The notes: generated by a model from the letters alone, not told the origin. A DNA stretch of 62,637 bases from an uncultured Microbulbifer sp. (GCF_947489355.1 NZ_CANLDD010000023.1:1-62637), one strand, 5' to 3'; positions 11,200 through 20,397 are shown, counted from the first letter of the stretch. Made by a program: numbers and translations.

Positions 11200-11456
11200 C
11201 GAGCACAACAACCCGCAGGCCGGCCTTTCCCCTCCCGGGGCACCGGTGTCGCGGCGGCAAGGGCGAAGGGGGTACCACCTTTGCCCCAAGCATAAATTGG
11301 CTGGCTTGATACACTGACACCAGTTTAAACACCGAGTCCCGCCGCCTAAACAGCGCTGATCTTTGATTCTGCTGCAGGGTGTCGGGACCGTGGCCATAAC
11401 GGTCACCAGGGTCGGGCGGGAAACTGCGCGGCCTCCCCAATTTGGAAAGGCGTTTA
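11200..11456. other. Leader region before moaA
   Basis: 257 bp with no gene. A perfect 6-bp hairpin GACCGT/ACGGTC lies at 11386-11404 in the presumed moaA leader. I looked for a molybdenum-cofactor riboswitch and could not match its conserved core, so none is called. Confidence 0.4.
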
Positions 11457-12434
11457 ATGTTACAAGACCGCTTTGGCCGCAGGTTTTACTACCTGCGCCT
11501 GTCCGTCACGGACATCTGCAATTACCGCTGCAACTACTGCCTGCCCGAGGGTATCGGCTGTGGCCGTTCCCTCAAGGGCGAAAACCCCCTGTCGGTGCCG
11601 GAAGTGGCCACCCTGGTGCGCGCCTTTGCCGCTCTGGGCACAGAGAAAGTGCGCCTTACCGGTGGTGAGCCCTCCCTGCGAAAGGATCTGGTGCCACTGC
11701 TTGAAGCGGTGCGGGCCAGCGACAGGATTCGCCGCCTCGCCATCACCACCAACGGCTATCGCCTACCCAGCCAGATCGACGACTGGCACCGCGCCGGCCT
11801 GGATCAGGTCAATGTCAGCATTGATAGCCTCGACCCAGCCCAATTCCAGCATATCACCGGTCACGACCGCCTCGATAAAGCCCTCGCGGGGCTGGATCGC
11901 GCCCTGGCGCTGGGCATTGAGACCAAGGTCAATGCGGTGCTGCTGCGCCAGTACAACCTGGCCGAGCTGGATAACTTCCTCGCCTGGATTCGCGAGACCC
12001 CGGTGACCCTGCGCTTTATCGAACTGATGCGCACCGGTGACAATCGCGCGTTTTTCGCCAGCAACCATGTGTCAGGCAGCGATATTGAAGCCCTGCTGTT
12101 GCGCGCGGGTTGGGAGCAGGTAATCCGCAGCCGCGATGCCGGCCCGGCGCGGGAATATTTTCACCCCGATTACGCCGGGCGTATCGGTCTGATCACGCCC
12201 TATGGCAAAGACTTCTGTGCCAGTTGCAACCGCCTGCGGGTATCGGCCCAGGGCAAGCTGCACCTGTGCCTGTTCGCCGACCAGGGCTTCGAGATGCGCG
12301 AGGTGATCGCCGCCGGCGACAGTGAGGCCCTGGCCGCGCATATTCGCGCATTGATCGGCGGCAAGACCGCCGGCCACCAGCTGCACGAAGGCTTTACCGG
12401 CGCCACCCGCAACCTGGCAATGCTGGGGGGCTAG
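11457..12434 (+). CDS. moaA: GTP 3',8-cyclase, molybdenum cofactor biosynthesis step 1
   Basis: 325 aa from the ATG at 11457 (GGAAAGG upstream). This radical-SAM enzyme converts GTP to 3',8-cyclo-7,8-dihydro-GTP. The N-terminal cluster motif is CNYRCNYC (Cys21, 25, 28), the SAM-binding GG motif is LTGGEPSLRKD, and the C-terminal second cluster is FCASCNRLRVSAQGKLHLCL. The protein ends AMLGG, in keeping with the conserved C-terminal Gly-Gly of MoaA. It is first in a tightly packed operon with mobA, moaB, moaC, moaD, moaE and modABC. Molybdopterin made here would serve nitrate reductase encoded elsewhere. Confidence 0.95.
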   Translation: MLQDRFGRRFYYLRLSVTDICNYRCNYCLPEGIGCGRSLKGENPLSVPEVATLVRAFAALGTEKVRLTGGEPSLRKDLVPLLEAVRASDRIRRLAITTNGYRLPSQIDDWHRAGLDQVNVSIDSLDPAQFQHITGHDRLDKALAGLDRALALGIETKVNAVLLRQYNLAELDNFLAWIRETPVTLRFIELMRTGDNRAFFASNHVSGSDIEALLLRAGWEQVIRSRDAGPAREYFHPDYAGRIGLITPYGKDFCASCNRLRVSAQGKLHLCLFADQGFEMREVIAAGDSEALAAHIRALIGGKTAGHQLHEGFTGATRNLAMLGG

Positions 12435-12439
12435 GGTTT

Positions 12440-13039
12440 ATGGCCAGGGCGAACATCAACAAATCGACCATCGGTGTGGTGCTGGCCGGCGGCCGCTCCC
12501 GTCGTATGGGCCGCGACAAGGCCCTGCTCACACACCCTGAGTGCGGCAGTTTCCTGGAGCACGCCGAGGCGTTGTTGCGTGCACTGCCGCTGGCACAAGT
12601 GGTGACCAGCGGCGCGCGCCCCGGAGGCATCGAAGACCTGGTGCCAGAGCGCGGTCCGTTGGGCGGCCTCTACTCTGTGGCGCTGGCCACCGGTGCCGAG
12701 GCCGCCTTGGTGATCCCGGTGGATATGCCGCTGCTGAGGCGGGCGCATCTCGCAGAATTGTTAGTGCAGGGGCAGAGCATTGGTGGCCCCTGTTATTTTG
12801 AAAACTGCTTTTTCCCCCTGTGGCTGCCGCTCAACCATCCATGCCTCGATTATTTGTGCCGTGCAGTGGCGGGGAGCGCGCATAACTCTGTGGGTGCACT
12901 GCTGCGCCACCTGGGTGCTGAATCCATTTCATTAAAAAGCGCCGGCGGCTGGCATCGCAATATCAACACGCCGGCGGATTATCTTGGCCTGACGGTACCG
13001 GATAACCTGTCCGAAAACCGTTATTTAAGAGAACACTGA
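12440..13039 (+). CDS. mobA: Molybdenum cofactor guanylyltransferase
   Basis: 199 aa. MobA attaches GMP to Mo-molybdopterin, giving the bis-MGD form used by DMSO-reductase-family enzymes such as nitrate reductases. The nucleotide-binding motif LAGGRSRRMGRDKALL is at 14-29; PERGPLGGLYSV and VIPVDMPLL (metal-binding Asp) follow in the expected order. It starts 5 bp after moaA and its stop overlaps the moaB start. The presence of mobA between moaA and moaB implies the cofactor made here is destined for MGD enzymes, which fits nitrate reductase. Confidence 0.92.
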   Translation: MARANINKSTIGVVLAGGRSRRMGRDKALLTHPECGSFLEHAEALLRALPLAQVVTSGARPGGIEDLVPERGPLGGLYSVALATGAEAALVIPVDMPLLRRAHLAELLVQGQSIGGPCYFENCFFPLWLPLNHPCLDYLCRAVAGSAHNSVGALLRHLGAESISLKSAGGWHRNINTPADYLGLTVPDNLSENRYLREH

Positions 13040-13584
13040 TGATGTCCACACACGCCAGTAAAACATTTGTACCGCTGAATATCGCAGTACTTACCGTATC
13101 CGATACGCGCACTGCGCAGACCGATACCTCCGGCCAGTACCTGGTGGAAGTCCTGACTTCCGCCGGCCACCAGCTTGCAGATAAACGTATCACTCCGGAC
13201 GATATCTACCAGATGCGCGCGGTGGTTTCCGCCTGGATTGCGGACCCCGAAGTACAGGTGGTGTTGGTGACCGGCGGCACCGGCTTTACCGGGCGCGACT
13301 CCACCCCGGAAGCCCTGAGCCCGCTGTTCGATAAAACCGTCGATGGTTTTGGCGAGTTGTTCCGCCAGCTTTCCCTGGCGGATATCGGCAGCTCCACCGT
13401 GCAGTCCCGCGCACTCGCCGGCCTCGCCAACCGCACGCTGCTGTGCTGTATGCCCGGCTCCACCGGCGCCTGTCGCACTGCCTGGGAGGGTATATTGCTG
13501 GAGCAGCTGGATGCCCGCCATAAGCCCTGCAACTTCATTCCCCATGTGCGCTTTGCCAGCGCCCCCTGCGAGAGTCGGGGGTAA
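13039..13584 (+). CDS. moaB: Molybdopterin adenylyltransferase-like protein MoaB
   Basis: 181 aa. MoaB/MogA-fold protein that adenylylates molybdopterin before metal insertion. Visible features: IAVLTVSDTRTAQTDTSGQ near the start, VVLVTGGTGFTGRDSTPEA (the molybdopterin-binding TGGTG motif) and MPGSTGACRTAWEGIL. The start codon ATGATG overlaps the mobA stop. The C-terminus (FVPHVRFA-like, here FIPHVRFASAP) is typical of MoaB. No mogA is in the window, so this protein may do the adenylylation that feeds MoeA at 21300. Confidence 0.92.
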   Translation: MMSTHASKTFVPLNIAVLTVSDTRTAQTDTSGQYLVEVLTSAGHQLADKRITPDDIYQMRAVVSAWIADPEVQVVLVTGGTGFTGRDSTPEALSPLFDKTVDGFGELFRQLSLADIGSSTVQSRALAGLANRTLLCCMPGSTGACRTAWEGILLEQLDARHKPCNFIPHVRFASAPCESRG

Positions 13585-13587
13585 TTT

Positions 13588-14079
13588 GTGAGCCAGTTAA
13601 CCCACCTAAACCAGCGCGGTGAAGCCAACATGGTGGATGTCACCGAGAAGGACATCACTGATCGCAGTGCCCTGGCAGAGAGCCGTATTTGCATGGGTGC
13701 GGAGGCCTTTGCATTGCTGAGCCAGGGGGCGCACAAGAAGGGCGATGTGTTATCGGTGGCCCGCATTGCCGGTATCCAGGCCGCCAAGAAAACCGCGGAT
13801 CTGATACCCCTCTGCCACCCCCTGGCGCTGACCAAGGTAGCACTGGAGTTTGAACTGCAGCCGGACAAGCACAGTGTGCATATCACCGCCTTCTGCCGCC
13901 TGGCCGGACGCACCGGCGTGGAGATGGAGGCATTAACCGCAGCCTCGGTGGCGGCGCTGACGATTTACGATATGTGCAAAGCGGCGGACCCGACGATGGA
14001 AATTGGCCCGACCCGATTGCTGCAGAAAACCGGTGGCAAGAGTGGCCATTGGCGCAGCAATGCGCCGGCAAGTGCTTGA
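13588..14079 (+). CDS. moaC: Cyclic pyranopterin monophosphate synthase
   Basis: 163 aa from a GTG with GGGGG upstream. MoaC rearranges the MoaA product to cPMP. The family opening [17 protein letters not shown], the [14 protein letters not shown] stretch with its active-site HP, and the [22 protein letters not shown] motif are all present. The [14 protein letters not shown] tail is normal. Three base pairs separate it from moaB. Overlapping order and shared strand indicate one transcript with the other moa genes. Confidence 0.95.
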   Translation: MSQLTHLNQRGEANMVDVTEKDITDRSALAESRICMGAEAFALLSQGAHKKGDVLSVARIAGIQAAKKTADLIPLCHPLALTKVALEFELQPDKHSVHITAFCRLAGRTGVEMEALTAASVAALTIYDMCKAADPTMEIGPTRLLQKTGGKSGHWRSNAPASA

Positions 14080-14100
14080 GTATTTCAGAGGTAGAAAGAC

Positions 14101-14346
14101 ATGGTGAAGGTTCTGTTTTTCGCACGCCTGCGACAGCAGTTGGACACCGGCGAAATTGCCCTGGCAGACTTTTGCGGTAGTCTCAGTGCCCTGCGTGAAG
14201 CGCTGTGTGAGCAATACCCCCATTGGCGCGTCTACCTGCAACGGGACGATATCCGTATGGCATTGAACCAGGAGCTGGCGGAGCCCGATACGCTCGTGAA
14301 TGCCGGGGATGAGGTCGCGTTTTTTCCGCCGGTGACCGGCGGCTAA
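14101..14346 (+). CDS. moaD: Molybdopterin synthase small subunit
   Basis: 81 aa, ubiquitin-like sulfur carrier. It begins VKVLFFARLRQQL and ends AFFPPVTGG; the terminal Gly-Gly is adenylylated and thiocarboxylated by an activating enzyme (MoeB), which is not in the window. Length and ending match the family. The gene lies between moaC and moaE, as expected for the heterotetrameric synthase MoaD2-MoaE2. Confidence 0.93.
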   Translation: MVKVLFFARLRQQLDTGEIALADFCGSLSALREALCEQYPHWRVYLQRDDIRMALNQELAEPDTLVNAGDEVAFFPPVTGG

Positions 14347-14356
14347 TGGTGCCTGT

Positions 14357-14836
14357 ATGAAAGCAGTCGATCGTATCGAGGTGTGTGAAACGCCGCTCAA
14401 TGTGGCTGTCGAATACGCGGCCCTGCAGGGCAATAGCGGGGATGGCGCCTGTGCCTTGTTTGTGGGTTCGGTGCGCGACTTCAATGCCGGTAGTGATGTC
14501 TGCGGCCTGGCCCTGGAGCACTATCCCGGTATGACAGAAAAAAGCCTGCAACGCATCACCGGTGAGGCGCGCAGCCGTTGGTCTCTGGGGCGCGTGGCCA
14601 TAGTTCACCGGGTTGGCCCCATGCAGATCAACGACGAAATTGTTTTTGTCGGCGTTACCAGCCCGCACCGCCAGGCCGCCTTTGCCGCCTGCCAGTACAT
14701 CATGGACCGCCTCAAGACAGAGGCCCCTTTTTGGAAGCGCGAAGCCATTGCAGATCAGACCGGTAATGCCACTGAACGCTGGGTCGAGGCCCGCGCCAGC
14801 GATGCCGAGGAGATGGACAAGTGGTCCGCCGGCTGA
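14357..14836 (+). CDS. moaE: Molybdopterin synthase catalytic subunit
   Basis: 159 aa. MoaE inserts two sulfurs into cPMP using thiocarboxylated MoaD. Characteristic stretches: GDGACALFVGSVRDFNAG, LEHYPGMTEKSLQ, IVHRVGPMQINDEIVFV and FAACQYIMDRLKTEAPFWK, the last containing the conserved active-site Lys region. Ten base pairs downstream of moaD. Its 3' end overlaps the GTG start of modA by 16 bp, which couples cofactor synthesis to molybdate uptake in one operon. Confidence 0.94.
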   Translation: MKAVDRIEVCETPLNVAVEYAALQGNSGDGACALFVGSVRDFNAGSDVCGLALEHYPGMTEKSLQRITGEARSRWSLGRVAIVHRVGPMQINDEIVFVGVTSPHRQAAFAACQYIMDRLKTEAPFWKREAIADQTGNATERWVEARASDAEEMDKWSAG

Positions 14837-15591
14837 GCTTTCTGCTGTGCAGTTTACTGCTGGCGACTGCGCTGCCGGTCAATGCGGATAGCTGCACCCT
14901 GCGTGTGGCGGTGGCGGCCAGCTTCCGCCCGGCACTGGAACAGGTGCTGCCGGCATTCGAGCGCGGCAACACTTGCCCGGTGCAGCTCAGCAGTGGCAGC
15001 TCCGGTGTGCTCTACCAACAGATAGTGCACCGCGCTCCCTTCGATTTATTCCTGTCCGCCGACCGCGAGCGGCCCGAGCGGCTGGAAAAACAGGGCGGCG
15101 TACTGGGTGACAGTCGGCGTACCTACGCCTTGGGATTATTGGCTCTCTGGCATCCGAAATCAGAATCGGAACCTGAAGGCTTATTGCAGCACTGGCCCGA
15201 TAAAATCGTATTAGCTGATCCCAACTTAGCGCCCTTTGGCAGTGCCGCCCGGCAGGCACTGGAAAGTCTGGGCTTATGGGAAAAAAAACAAACTCAGCTG
15301 GCTTGGGCCCACAATGCCGGCCAGGCCTATTTAATGCTGGATTCCGGCAATGTGCAGTTGGGCTTTGTCGCCGCCAGCCAGATGCGCGCCGCCGGGCGGG
15401 AGAATTTCTGGCTGCTGCCCCAGCATTGGTATCACCCCATTGAACAGCAGTTGGTGATCCCCATTCAGAGTCGTCAGCCTGAAAAAGCACAGGCCCTCGC
15501 CGACTACCTGCGCTCACCCGAAGTACAGGCACAACTGCGCGACCTGGGTTACGGTGTTCTGCCGGCGCAGCGCGCGGGGCGCGGGCGATGA
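14821..15591 (+). CDS. modA: Periplasmic molybdate-binding protein
   Basis: 256 aa from a GTG inside the moaE end. A signal peptide (VRRLSFLLCSLLLATALPVNA) is followed by the ModA-type opening LRVAVAASFRPALEQVLPAFE and the oxyanion-binding serines in SSGSSGVLYQQI. FDLFLSADRERPERLEKQGG and APFGSAARQALESLG also match the family. The protein would bind molybdate or tungstate in the periplasm and deliver it to ModBC. The stop overlaps the modB start (ATGA). Confidence 0.92.
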   Translation: MVRRLSFLLCSLLLATALPVNADSCTLRVAVAASFRPALEQVLPAFERGNTCPVQLSSGSSGVLYQQIVHRAPFDLFLSADRERPERLEKQGGVLGDSRRTYALGLLALWHPKSESEPEGLLQHWPDKIVLADPNLAPFGSAARQALESLGLWEKKQTQLAWAHNAGQAYLMLDSGNVQLGFVAASQMRAAGRENFWLLPQHWYHPIEQQLVIPIQSRQPEKAQALADYLRSPEVQAQLRDLGYGVLPAQRAGRGR

Positions 15592-16310
15592 CTATCGCCG
15601 CTGCCGACTGGCAGGCCCTGTGGCTCACCCTGAAGCTGGCCGGACTGACCACCCTGCTGTTATTTGTGCTTGGGGTGCCCCTGGCCTGGCGGTTGAGCCA
15701 GTGGCAGAGCCGCTGGCGCCATGGCATAGAGATATTAATTACCCTGCCGCTGGTGCTGCCGCCGACAGTGTTGGGTTTCTATTTACTGTTGTTGTTTTCC
15801 CCCAATTACGCCTCCGGTCAGTGGCTGTCGCAGCTCTTGGGCGGACCTCTGGTATTTTCCTTCGGCGGTCTGGTGTTTGCCTCGGTGATTTATTCCCTGC
15901 CGTTTATGGTGCAGCCGTTACTCGCCGCCTTTAATACCAACGGCCAGCGCCTGAGCCAGGCCGCTTCGGCGCTGGGTATGCCGCCCTGGGCGGCACTATT
16001 AAAAGTTGTGCTGCCCGCAAGTCGCGCGGCAATTGTGAGCGCCTGCGCGCTGACCTTCGCCCACACATTGGGTGAGTTCGGCGTAGTGCTGATGATCGGC
16101 GGTGCTATTCCCGGTGAGACCCAGGTGGTCTCCATTGCGCTCTACCAGCATGTGGAGGCGATGGAGTACGGTGCGGCGCACCGATTGGCCCTGATGTTGA
16201 TAGGGATTACTACAGTACTGTTATTGCTGGCCCGTTGGCTCGGGCACATTTTGGCTCCGCGCGGCTCAACTAAAGAGAGCCTTAAGCCGGCGACGGGGGT
16301 ATGGGGCTAA
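15588..16310 (+). CDS. modB: Molybdate ABC transporter permease
   Basis: 240 aa with about five membrane helices. LPLVLPPTVLGFYLLLLF near residue 55 and the cytoplasmic EAA loop (AASALGMPPWAALLKVVLPASR) that docks onto ModC are clear, as is TLGEFGVVLMIGGAIPGETQ. The start overlaps the modA stop by four bases; the end overlaps the modC start. The C-terminal tail GSTKESLKPATGVWG is variable. Confidence 0.93.
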   Translation: MTIAAADWQALWLTLKLAGLTTLLLFVLGVPLAWRLSQWQSRWRHGIEILITLPLVLPPTVLGFYLLLLFSPNYASGQWLSQLLGGPLVFSFGGLVFASVIYSLPFMVQPLLAAFNTNGQRLSQAASALGMPPWAALLKVVLPASRAAIVSACALTFAHTLGEFGVVLMIGGAIPGETQVVSIALYQHVEAMEYGAAHRLALMLIGITTVLLLLARWLGHILAPRGSTKESLKPATGVWG

Positions 16311-17428
16311 TGGAAATTACCCAGCCCCTGTTTGGTACTGATGCGAGCAGTACTGACTCTGCCGGACTCTGTGTGGAAGGGCTGGTGACTTCACTGAATG
16401 CCACCACGCCGTGGCAATTGATCCTGCCGGCGAGTGGTGTTTTCGGTCTTACCGGCCCCTCCGGCGGTGGCAAGAGTACGCTGCTGTCGACCCTGGCCGG
16501 CCAGCGGCGCTGCCGCGGCACGATCGCTTTTGCCAGTACCGTCTGGCAGTCTGGGCGCCGCGCCCTGGCGACCCACAAGCGCGCCCTCTCCTTAGGCTTT
16601 CAGGACAGCCGCCTGTTTGCCGGGCAGTCGGTGGCGGACAACCTGGCACTGGCCCGCCGCTACAGCCGCAGATCACTGCCCGGGGAAGAGTGCGATCAGC
16701 TGCTGAGGGACTTCGGTATTGCGCCGCTACTCCATCAACCGGTGGAGTTGTTATCCGGCGGTGAGGCTCAGCGGGTGGCGCTGTTGCGCCAGCTTTTCCA
16801 CAATGCGCCGCTACAGCTATTCGATGAGGCGCTTTCAGCAGTGGAGCGCGCCCAGGTACTGCGGCGTTTGTTGCCGACCTTACGGGATTTCTGGACCCGT
16901 CACCCGGCGCTGGTGATCTGGACCAGTCACGACTTCGACGAGATACAACTGCTGGCGCAACGCTGCCTGTGGATGGAGTGCGCGAATTTGTCCGCGCCGA
17001 TGTCTCTGACCGAGGTGGCTAGGCGCCTGGAGGCCAATGCATTGGGGGATAGCTGCCGCAGCCGGATTGAGGCGCGGGTGGAATCCCTGCGTGATGGCCT
17101 GCTGAGTTTGGATTTGGGTGGGGTTTCCCTCTATGCGGACAGGGTCACGGGCCACTACCGCAATGGCGATACCGCCGCTTTCCTGCTGGATGCCGGCGAT
17201 ATCAGTCTCAGTCTGGAGAAACCGGGCCTGTCCAGCATCCTCAACTGCCTGCCGGTGACCCTGGCCGGGAAACAGGGTCTGGCCAATGGCCGCATACGAC
17301 TGCAATTAACTGCCGCAGGGCAAATGTTGTACGCGGATATTTCCCGCCTCTCCTGTGAGCGCCTGCAACTGCGTGCAGGCACTACCTATTTTGCCCAATT
17401 CAAGGCCGGTAGCCTTGCCGGTTTGTAA
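16301..17428 (+). CDS. modC: Molybdate ABC transporter ATP-binding protein
   Basis: 375 aa. Walker A GPSGGGKST (52-60), signature LSGGEAQ (151-157) and Walker B LQLFDE (171-176) are present. After Walker B the usual EPLSALD is replaced by EALSAVE, so the D-loop proline and aspartate are missing; the catalytic Glu remains. A C-terminal Mop/TOBE-like domain (about 280-370, IEARVESLRDGLLSLDLGG...) probably binds molybdate. The start overlaps modB; an ATG at 16310, overlapping the modB TAA, is an equally good start. It is the last gene of the compact moa-mod operon. Confidence 0.9.
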   Translation: MGLMEITQPLFGTDASSTDSAGLCVEGLVTSLNATTPWQLILPASGVFGLTGPSGGGKSTLLSTLAGQRRCRGTIAFASTVWQSGRRALATHKRALSLGFQDSRLFAGQSVADNLALARRYSRRSLPGEECDQLLRDFGIAPLLHQPVELLSGGEAQRVALLRQLFHNAPLQLFDEALSAVERAQVLRRLLPTLRDFWTRHPALVIWTSHDFDEIQLLAQRCLWMECANLSAPMSLTEVARRLEANALGDSCRSRIEARVESLRDGLLSLDLGGVSLYADRVTGHYRNGDTAAFLLDAGDISLSLEKPGLSSILNCLPVTLAGKQGLANGRIRLQLTAAGQMLYADISRLSCERLQLRAGTTYFAQFKAGSLAGL

Positions 17429-17528
17429 GTGATCTTTGAGCAAATGGTTGTGCAAAAAATAGTAACTAGCTAAAACCCCGGATGATTTTTTGCTATTTTT
17501 GAATGCCAGCTAACTAGATGGTACTCAT

Positions 17529-18719
17529 ATGGGCGTTTTAATAGGAATTTCTCTCGTTAACGAGGGCGATAAGTGTTACAGGGAAAAAGCACAGCTTGAG
17601 GGATTACCCATAGCGAAAGCAGTGCGTGTTGAGGATTTATATCCGGTCCTGGCCCGGTGTATTGAAGAGAATGGACACCATTACCGCTTAACCCGCTCGG
17701 GATCGGATACCCTGGAAATAGAGGAAGAGATTCAGGATTGCGAGCCCTACCGGATCAATTTTTTCCAGTACCATATTTGCCGAAAGGGCGATACTGTCGT
17801 TATTCGCTCTACCTACAAAGACGATGCCCTGTACTTTTACCTGGCTTGCCGCGCCGCCAGCGGGCAAAAGGTCAAGATCGCTTTTCATGGTGAACACCCG
17901 TTTTATAACCAAGACTCTATTGCTGAATATCAGGGGGCGGGTAACTACCACCTGGCCTCCTTCTTCGATCTTGAATACTTGCCCGGTTATATCGAAGCGC
18001 ACTGCCAGCGTTTCAGTCACTATCCAAAATACTGGTCTTATCACTTCTTCATTCCGCATTTGGGCAAGGTTGAGTTAAATAACCACATATCTGATCCAAC
18101 ACAAGCTGTCTACAATCTCGATTTCGATCACCCGGAACGAGAGTTAACAATATTCCAATCAGCTATCGAAAAGGATGGCTGTTACTATTTTCGCAACGCC
18201 CTCACCACAGAAAAGCTTGTGGAAGTGCTTGAGGAAATGAGGGCAGAGCTACAGGCGGAAGGCATTACGACGATCTTGAGTTGTTTTGAGGCTATCCACA
18301 AGAATTATTTTGACTTTGAAAGCACCATCGAGACGGATGACAGTCTGGCCTCAGTTGTGGAAGAGCTTACCGCGTACCGACAAATTGTCCGTGAAGGCCC
18401 CGTTCAATATGCGGTAACGGAAAACACAGATGCATCTTTCACCGTGCAGGCTTACTATTTCCAGGAGCCTGTGGGTTACAATTATACGATCAGTGATGAG
18501 GATATCTCTGACGGCCATATTTATCTGGATAAGTTCCACGATATGGATTTTTACAGGGATATGTGCCGCGCCATTGCCAGGCATCTATGCCCGACGATGC
18601 CAACAGTTGAAGGTTGGGATGAAGTGGAATTCTACTATCACAAGGATTCAGATCGAAAGCTGATCGCCAGCCTTTTTGAGGAAACGGATATCACTCCAAT
18701 ATTGACTCAGGTGAAATAA
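17529..18719 (+). CDS. Protein of unknown function, 396 aa
   Basis: I do not recognise this protein. It is soluble-looking, acidic, rich in Tyr, His, Asp and Glu, with no signal peptide, membrane helix or familiar catalytic motif (segments such as YRINFFQYHICRKGD and HGEHPFYNQDSIAEY). Base composition is lower in GC than modC before it. It lies 100 bp after the molybdate transporter and ends at a strong hairpin terminator. The 100-bp gap contains the word TAACTAG twice (17464 and 17512 areas), but I see no clear promoter. It could be a passenger in the nitrate cluster rather than part of it. Confidence refers to its being a real gene. Confidence 0.7.
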   Translation: MGVLIGISLVNEGDKCYREKAQLEGLPIAKAVRVEDLYPVLARCIEENGHHYRLTRSGSDTLEIEEEIQDCEPYRINFFQYHICRKGDTVVIRSTYKDDALYFYLACRAASGQKVKIAFHGEHPFYNQDSIAEYQGAGNYHLASFFDLEYLPGYIEAHCQRFSHYPKYWSYHFFIPHLGKVELNNHISDPTQAVYNLDFDHPERELTIFQSAIEKDGCYYFRNALTTEKLVEVLEEMRAELQAEGITTILSCFEAIHKNYFDFESTIETDDSLASVVEELTAYRQIVREGPVQYAVTENTDASFTVQAYYFQEPVGYNYTISDEDISDGHIYLDKFHDMDFYRDMCRAIARHLCPTMPTVEGWDEVEFYYHKDSDRKLIASLFEETDITPILTQVK

Positions 18720-18723
18720 AAAA

Positions 18724-18743
18724 GGGGAGGTGAAAACCTCCCC
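18724..18743 (+). terminator. Hairpin terminator between the unknown gene and the convergent transporter
   Basis: Perfect 8-bp stem GGGGAGGT/ACCTCCCC with a GAAA loop, flanked by A-rich sequence on the left and AATTT on the right, so it can serve transcripts from both directions. Confidence 0.85.
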
Positions 18744-18774
18744 GAATTTACGCTATCCCGTGAATGAAACAGAA

Positions 18775-20397
18775 TTACGGATTATAGAATTCGCCGTTCT
18801 TGCGCAGGTAGAACCAGTAGTTAATCACCAGGCATACCGCATAGAAGATGGCGAAGCCTGCCAGTGCGTATTCTGGGGTGGTGGCCTTGATCTGCTCCCC
18901 GAAGACCTTGGGAATATAGAAGGCACCGTAGGCGGCGACCGCTGAGGTCCATCCCAGCACCGGGCCTGCCTGCTCCTTGGGAAACACCATGGCGATGGTG
19001 CGGAAAGTAGAACCGTTGCCGATTCCGGTGGCGGCAAACAGGATCAAAAACAGCAGGAAGAAGGGCAGGAAGAATTCTTCCGGAGCGGCTGAAGCATAGG
19101 CGGCTTTCATGTAGTAGGCCACGCCCAGGGCGCTTGCCACCATAATCACCGCACAGATCTGGGTGACCAGGGCACCGCCGATTCGGTCGGAAATCCAGCC
19201 GCCCACCGGGCGGATCAGGGCGCCGATAAAGGGGCCCATCCAGGCGTACATCAGGGCACTGGGGCCGTTATTGTTGATGGTGTCATGGGTCATTACCCCA
19301 TCCACCATCACATGGCTGTAGCCGAAGATGACCTTGATGGCCAACGGGAAGGCGGCGGCGAAGCCAATAAAGCTGCCGAAGGTCATGGTGTAGATCACAC
19401 TCATCACCCAGGTGTGCTTGTTATTGAAGATGCGGTACTGGCGTTGCAGGCTGGTTCCGATCTCACCGGGCAGCAGTTTGAGGCCCAGCACCGTGGCGGC
19501 AATCACCAGCACCAGCACCACTTCCTTGGGCACACCCCAGCCGGAGCCGTTGGCCGCTTCCGGCAGTAACAACCACAGGCCCACCACAGCGGTGATCAGG
19601 CCGATGCCCAGCATCATGGTCATCTTGATCACGGCGCCGAGGGTATTGCCCACTTCCGGGGTGACTTCCTCGGTGCGCAGGTTGTTCATACCGAACCAGC
19701 CGATAAAGGCCAGGGGTACCAGAAACAGCAGCCACACAAAGCCGGCATTCTGAATCCATGCCTCGGAGCCCGCCGGTATCTTGCCGATCAGGGAGCCGGA
19801 GCTGCTCACCAGGGTCATGGGATCGCCGCCGGCGGCGCCGAAGGCACCGATGGTCATAAACAGCGGCACCAGGATCTGCATGGTGGTAACGCCGAAGTTA
19901 CCCAGACCCGCATTCAGGCCCAGGGCCAGGCCCTGTTTTTCCCTGGGGAAAAAGAAACTGATATTGGACATGGAAGAGGCGAAGTTACCGCCGCCGATAC
20001 CGGACAGCAGTGCCAGCAGTTGGAATATCCACAGAGGGGTTTCCTTGTTCTGCAGGGCGATGCCGGTGCCGAGGGCGGGAATCATCAGCAGTGCGGTGGT
20101 AAACACGATGGTGTTGCGCCCGCCAAACAGCCGGATAAAGAAGCTGCTGGGAATGCGCAGGGTGGCTCCGGTAAGGCCGGCGATGGCCATCAGGGTAAAC
20201 AGATCGGCCTTGGCAATGGGAAAGCCGAGGTTGAGCATTTGTACGGTGATAATGCCCCAGTAGAGCCACACGGCGAAGCCGCACAGGAGGCTGGGAATGG
20301 ATATCCACAGGTTGCGGTTTGCGATTCTTTTGCCCTTGGACTGCCAGAATTTGCTGTCCTCCGGGGCCCATTCGTAGATGTCAGACACAGCGGCCAC
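18775..20397 (-). CDS. narK: NarK/NarU-type nitrate-nitrite transporter (MFS, NNP family)
   Basis: 540 aa, about twelve helices. The opening WAPEDSKFWQSKGKRIANRNLWISIPSLL is typical of NarK proteins of the nitrate/nitrite antiport type, as are LRIPSSFFIRLFGGRN and the NNP motif GLGNFGVTTMQ in helix 5. The second NNP motif is less clear to me. It is longer than the other two transporters because of an extended middle loop around residues 190-230. It is divergent from narL, with a near-perfect NarL site between them, which supports nitrate-induced expression, and therefore a role with respiratory nitrate reduction rather than assimilation. Confidence 0.88.
   Translation of the reverse strand: MAAVSDIYEWAPEDSKFWQSKGKRIANRNLWISIPSLLCGFAVWLYWGIITVQMLNLGFPIAKADLFTLMAIAGLTGATLRIPSSFFIRLFGGRNTIVFTTALLMIPALGTGIALQNKETPLWIFQLLALLSGIGGGNFASSMSNISFFFPREKQGLALGLNAGLGNFGVTTMQILVPLFMTIGAFGAAGGDPMTLVSSSGSLIGKIPAGSEAWIQNAGFVWLLFLVPLAFIGWFGMNNLRTEEVTPEVGNTLGAVIKMTMMLGIGLITAVVGLWLLLPEAANGSGWGVPKEVVLVLVIAATVLGLKLLPGEIGTSLQRQYRIFNNKHTWVMSVIYTMTFGSFIGFAAAFPLAIKVIFGYSHVMVDGVMTHDTINNNGPSALMYAWMGPFIGALIRPVGGWISDRIGGALVTQICAVIMVASALGVAYYMKAAYASAAPEEFFLPFFLLFLILFAATGIGNGSTFRTIAMVFPKEQAGPVLGWTSAVAAYGAFYIPKVFGEQIKATTPEYALAGFAIFYAVCLVINYWFYLRKNGEFYNP

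Noticed and set aside
11200..11456. Possible molybdenum-cofactor riboswitch before moaA
   Set aside because: The region is GC-rich and holds a small hairpin, but I could not match the conserved Moco RNA core.
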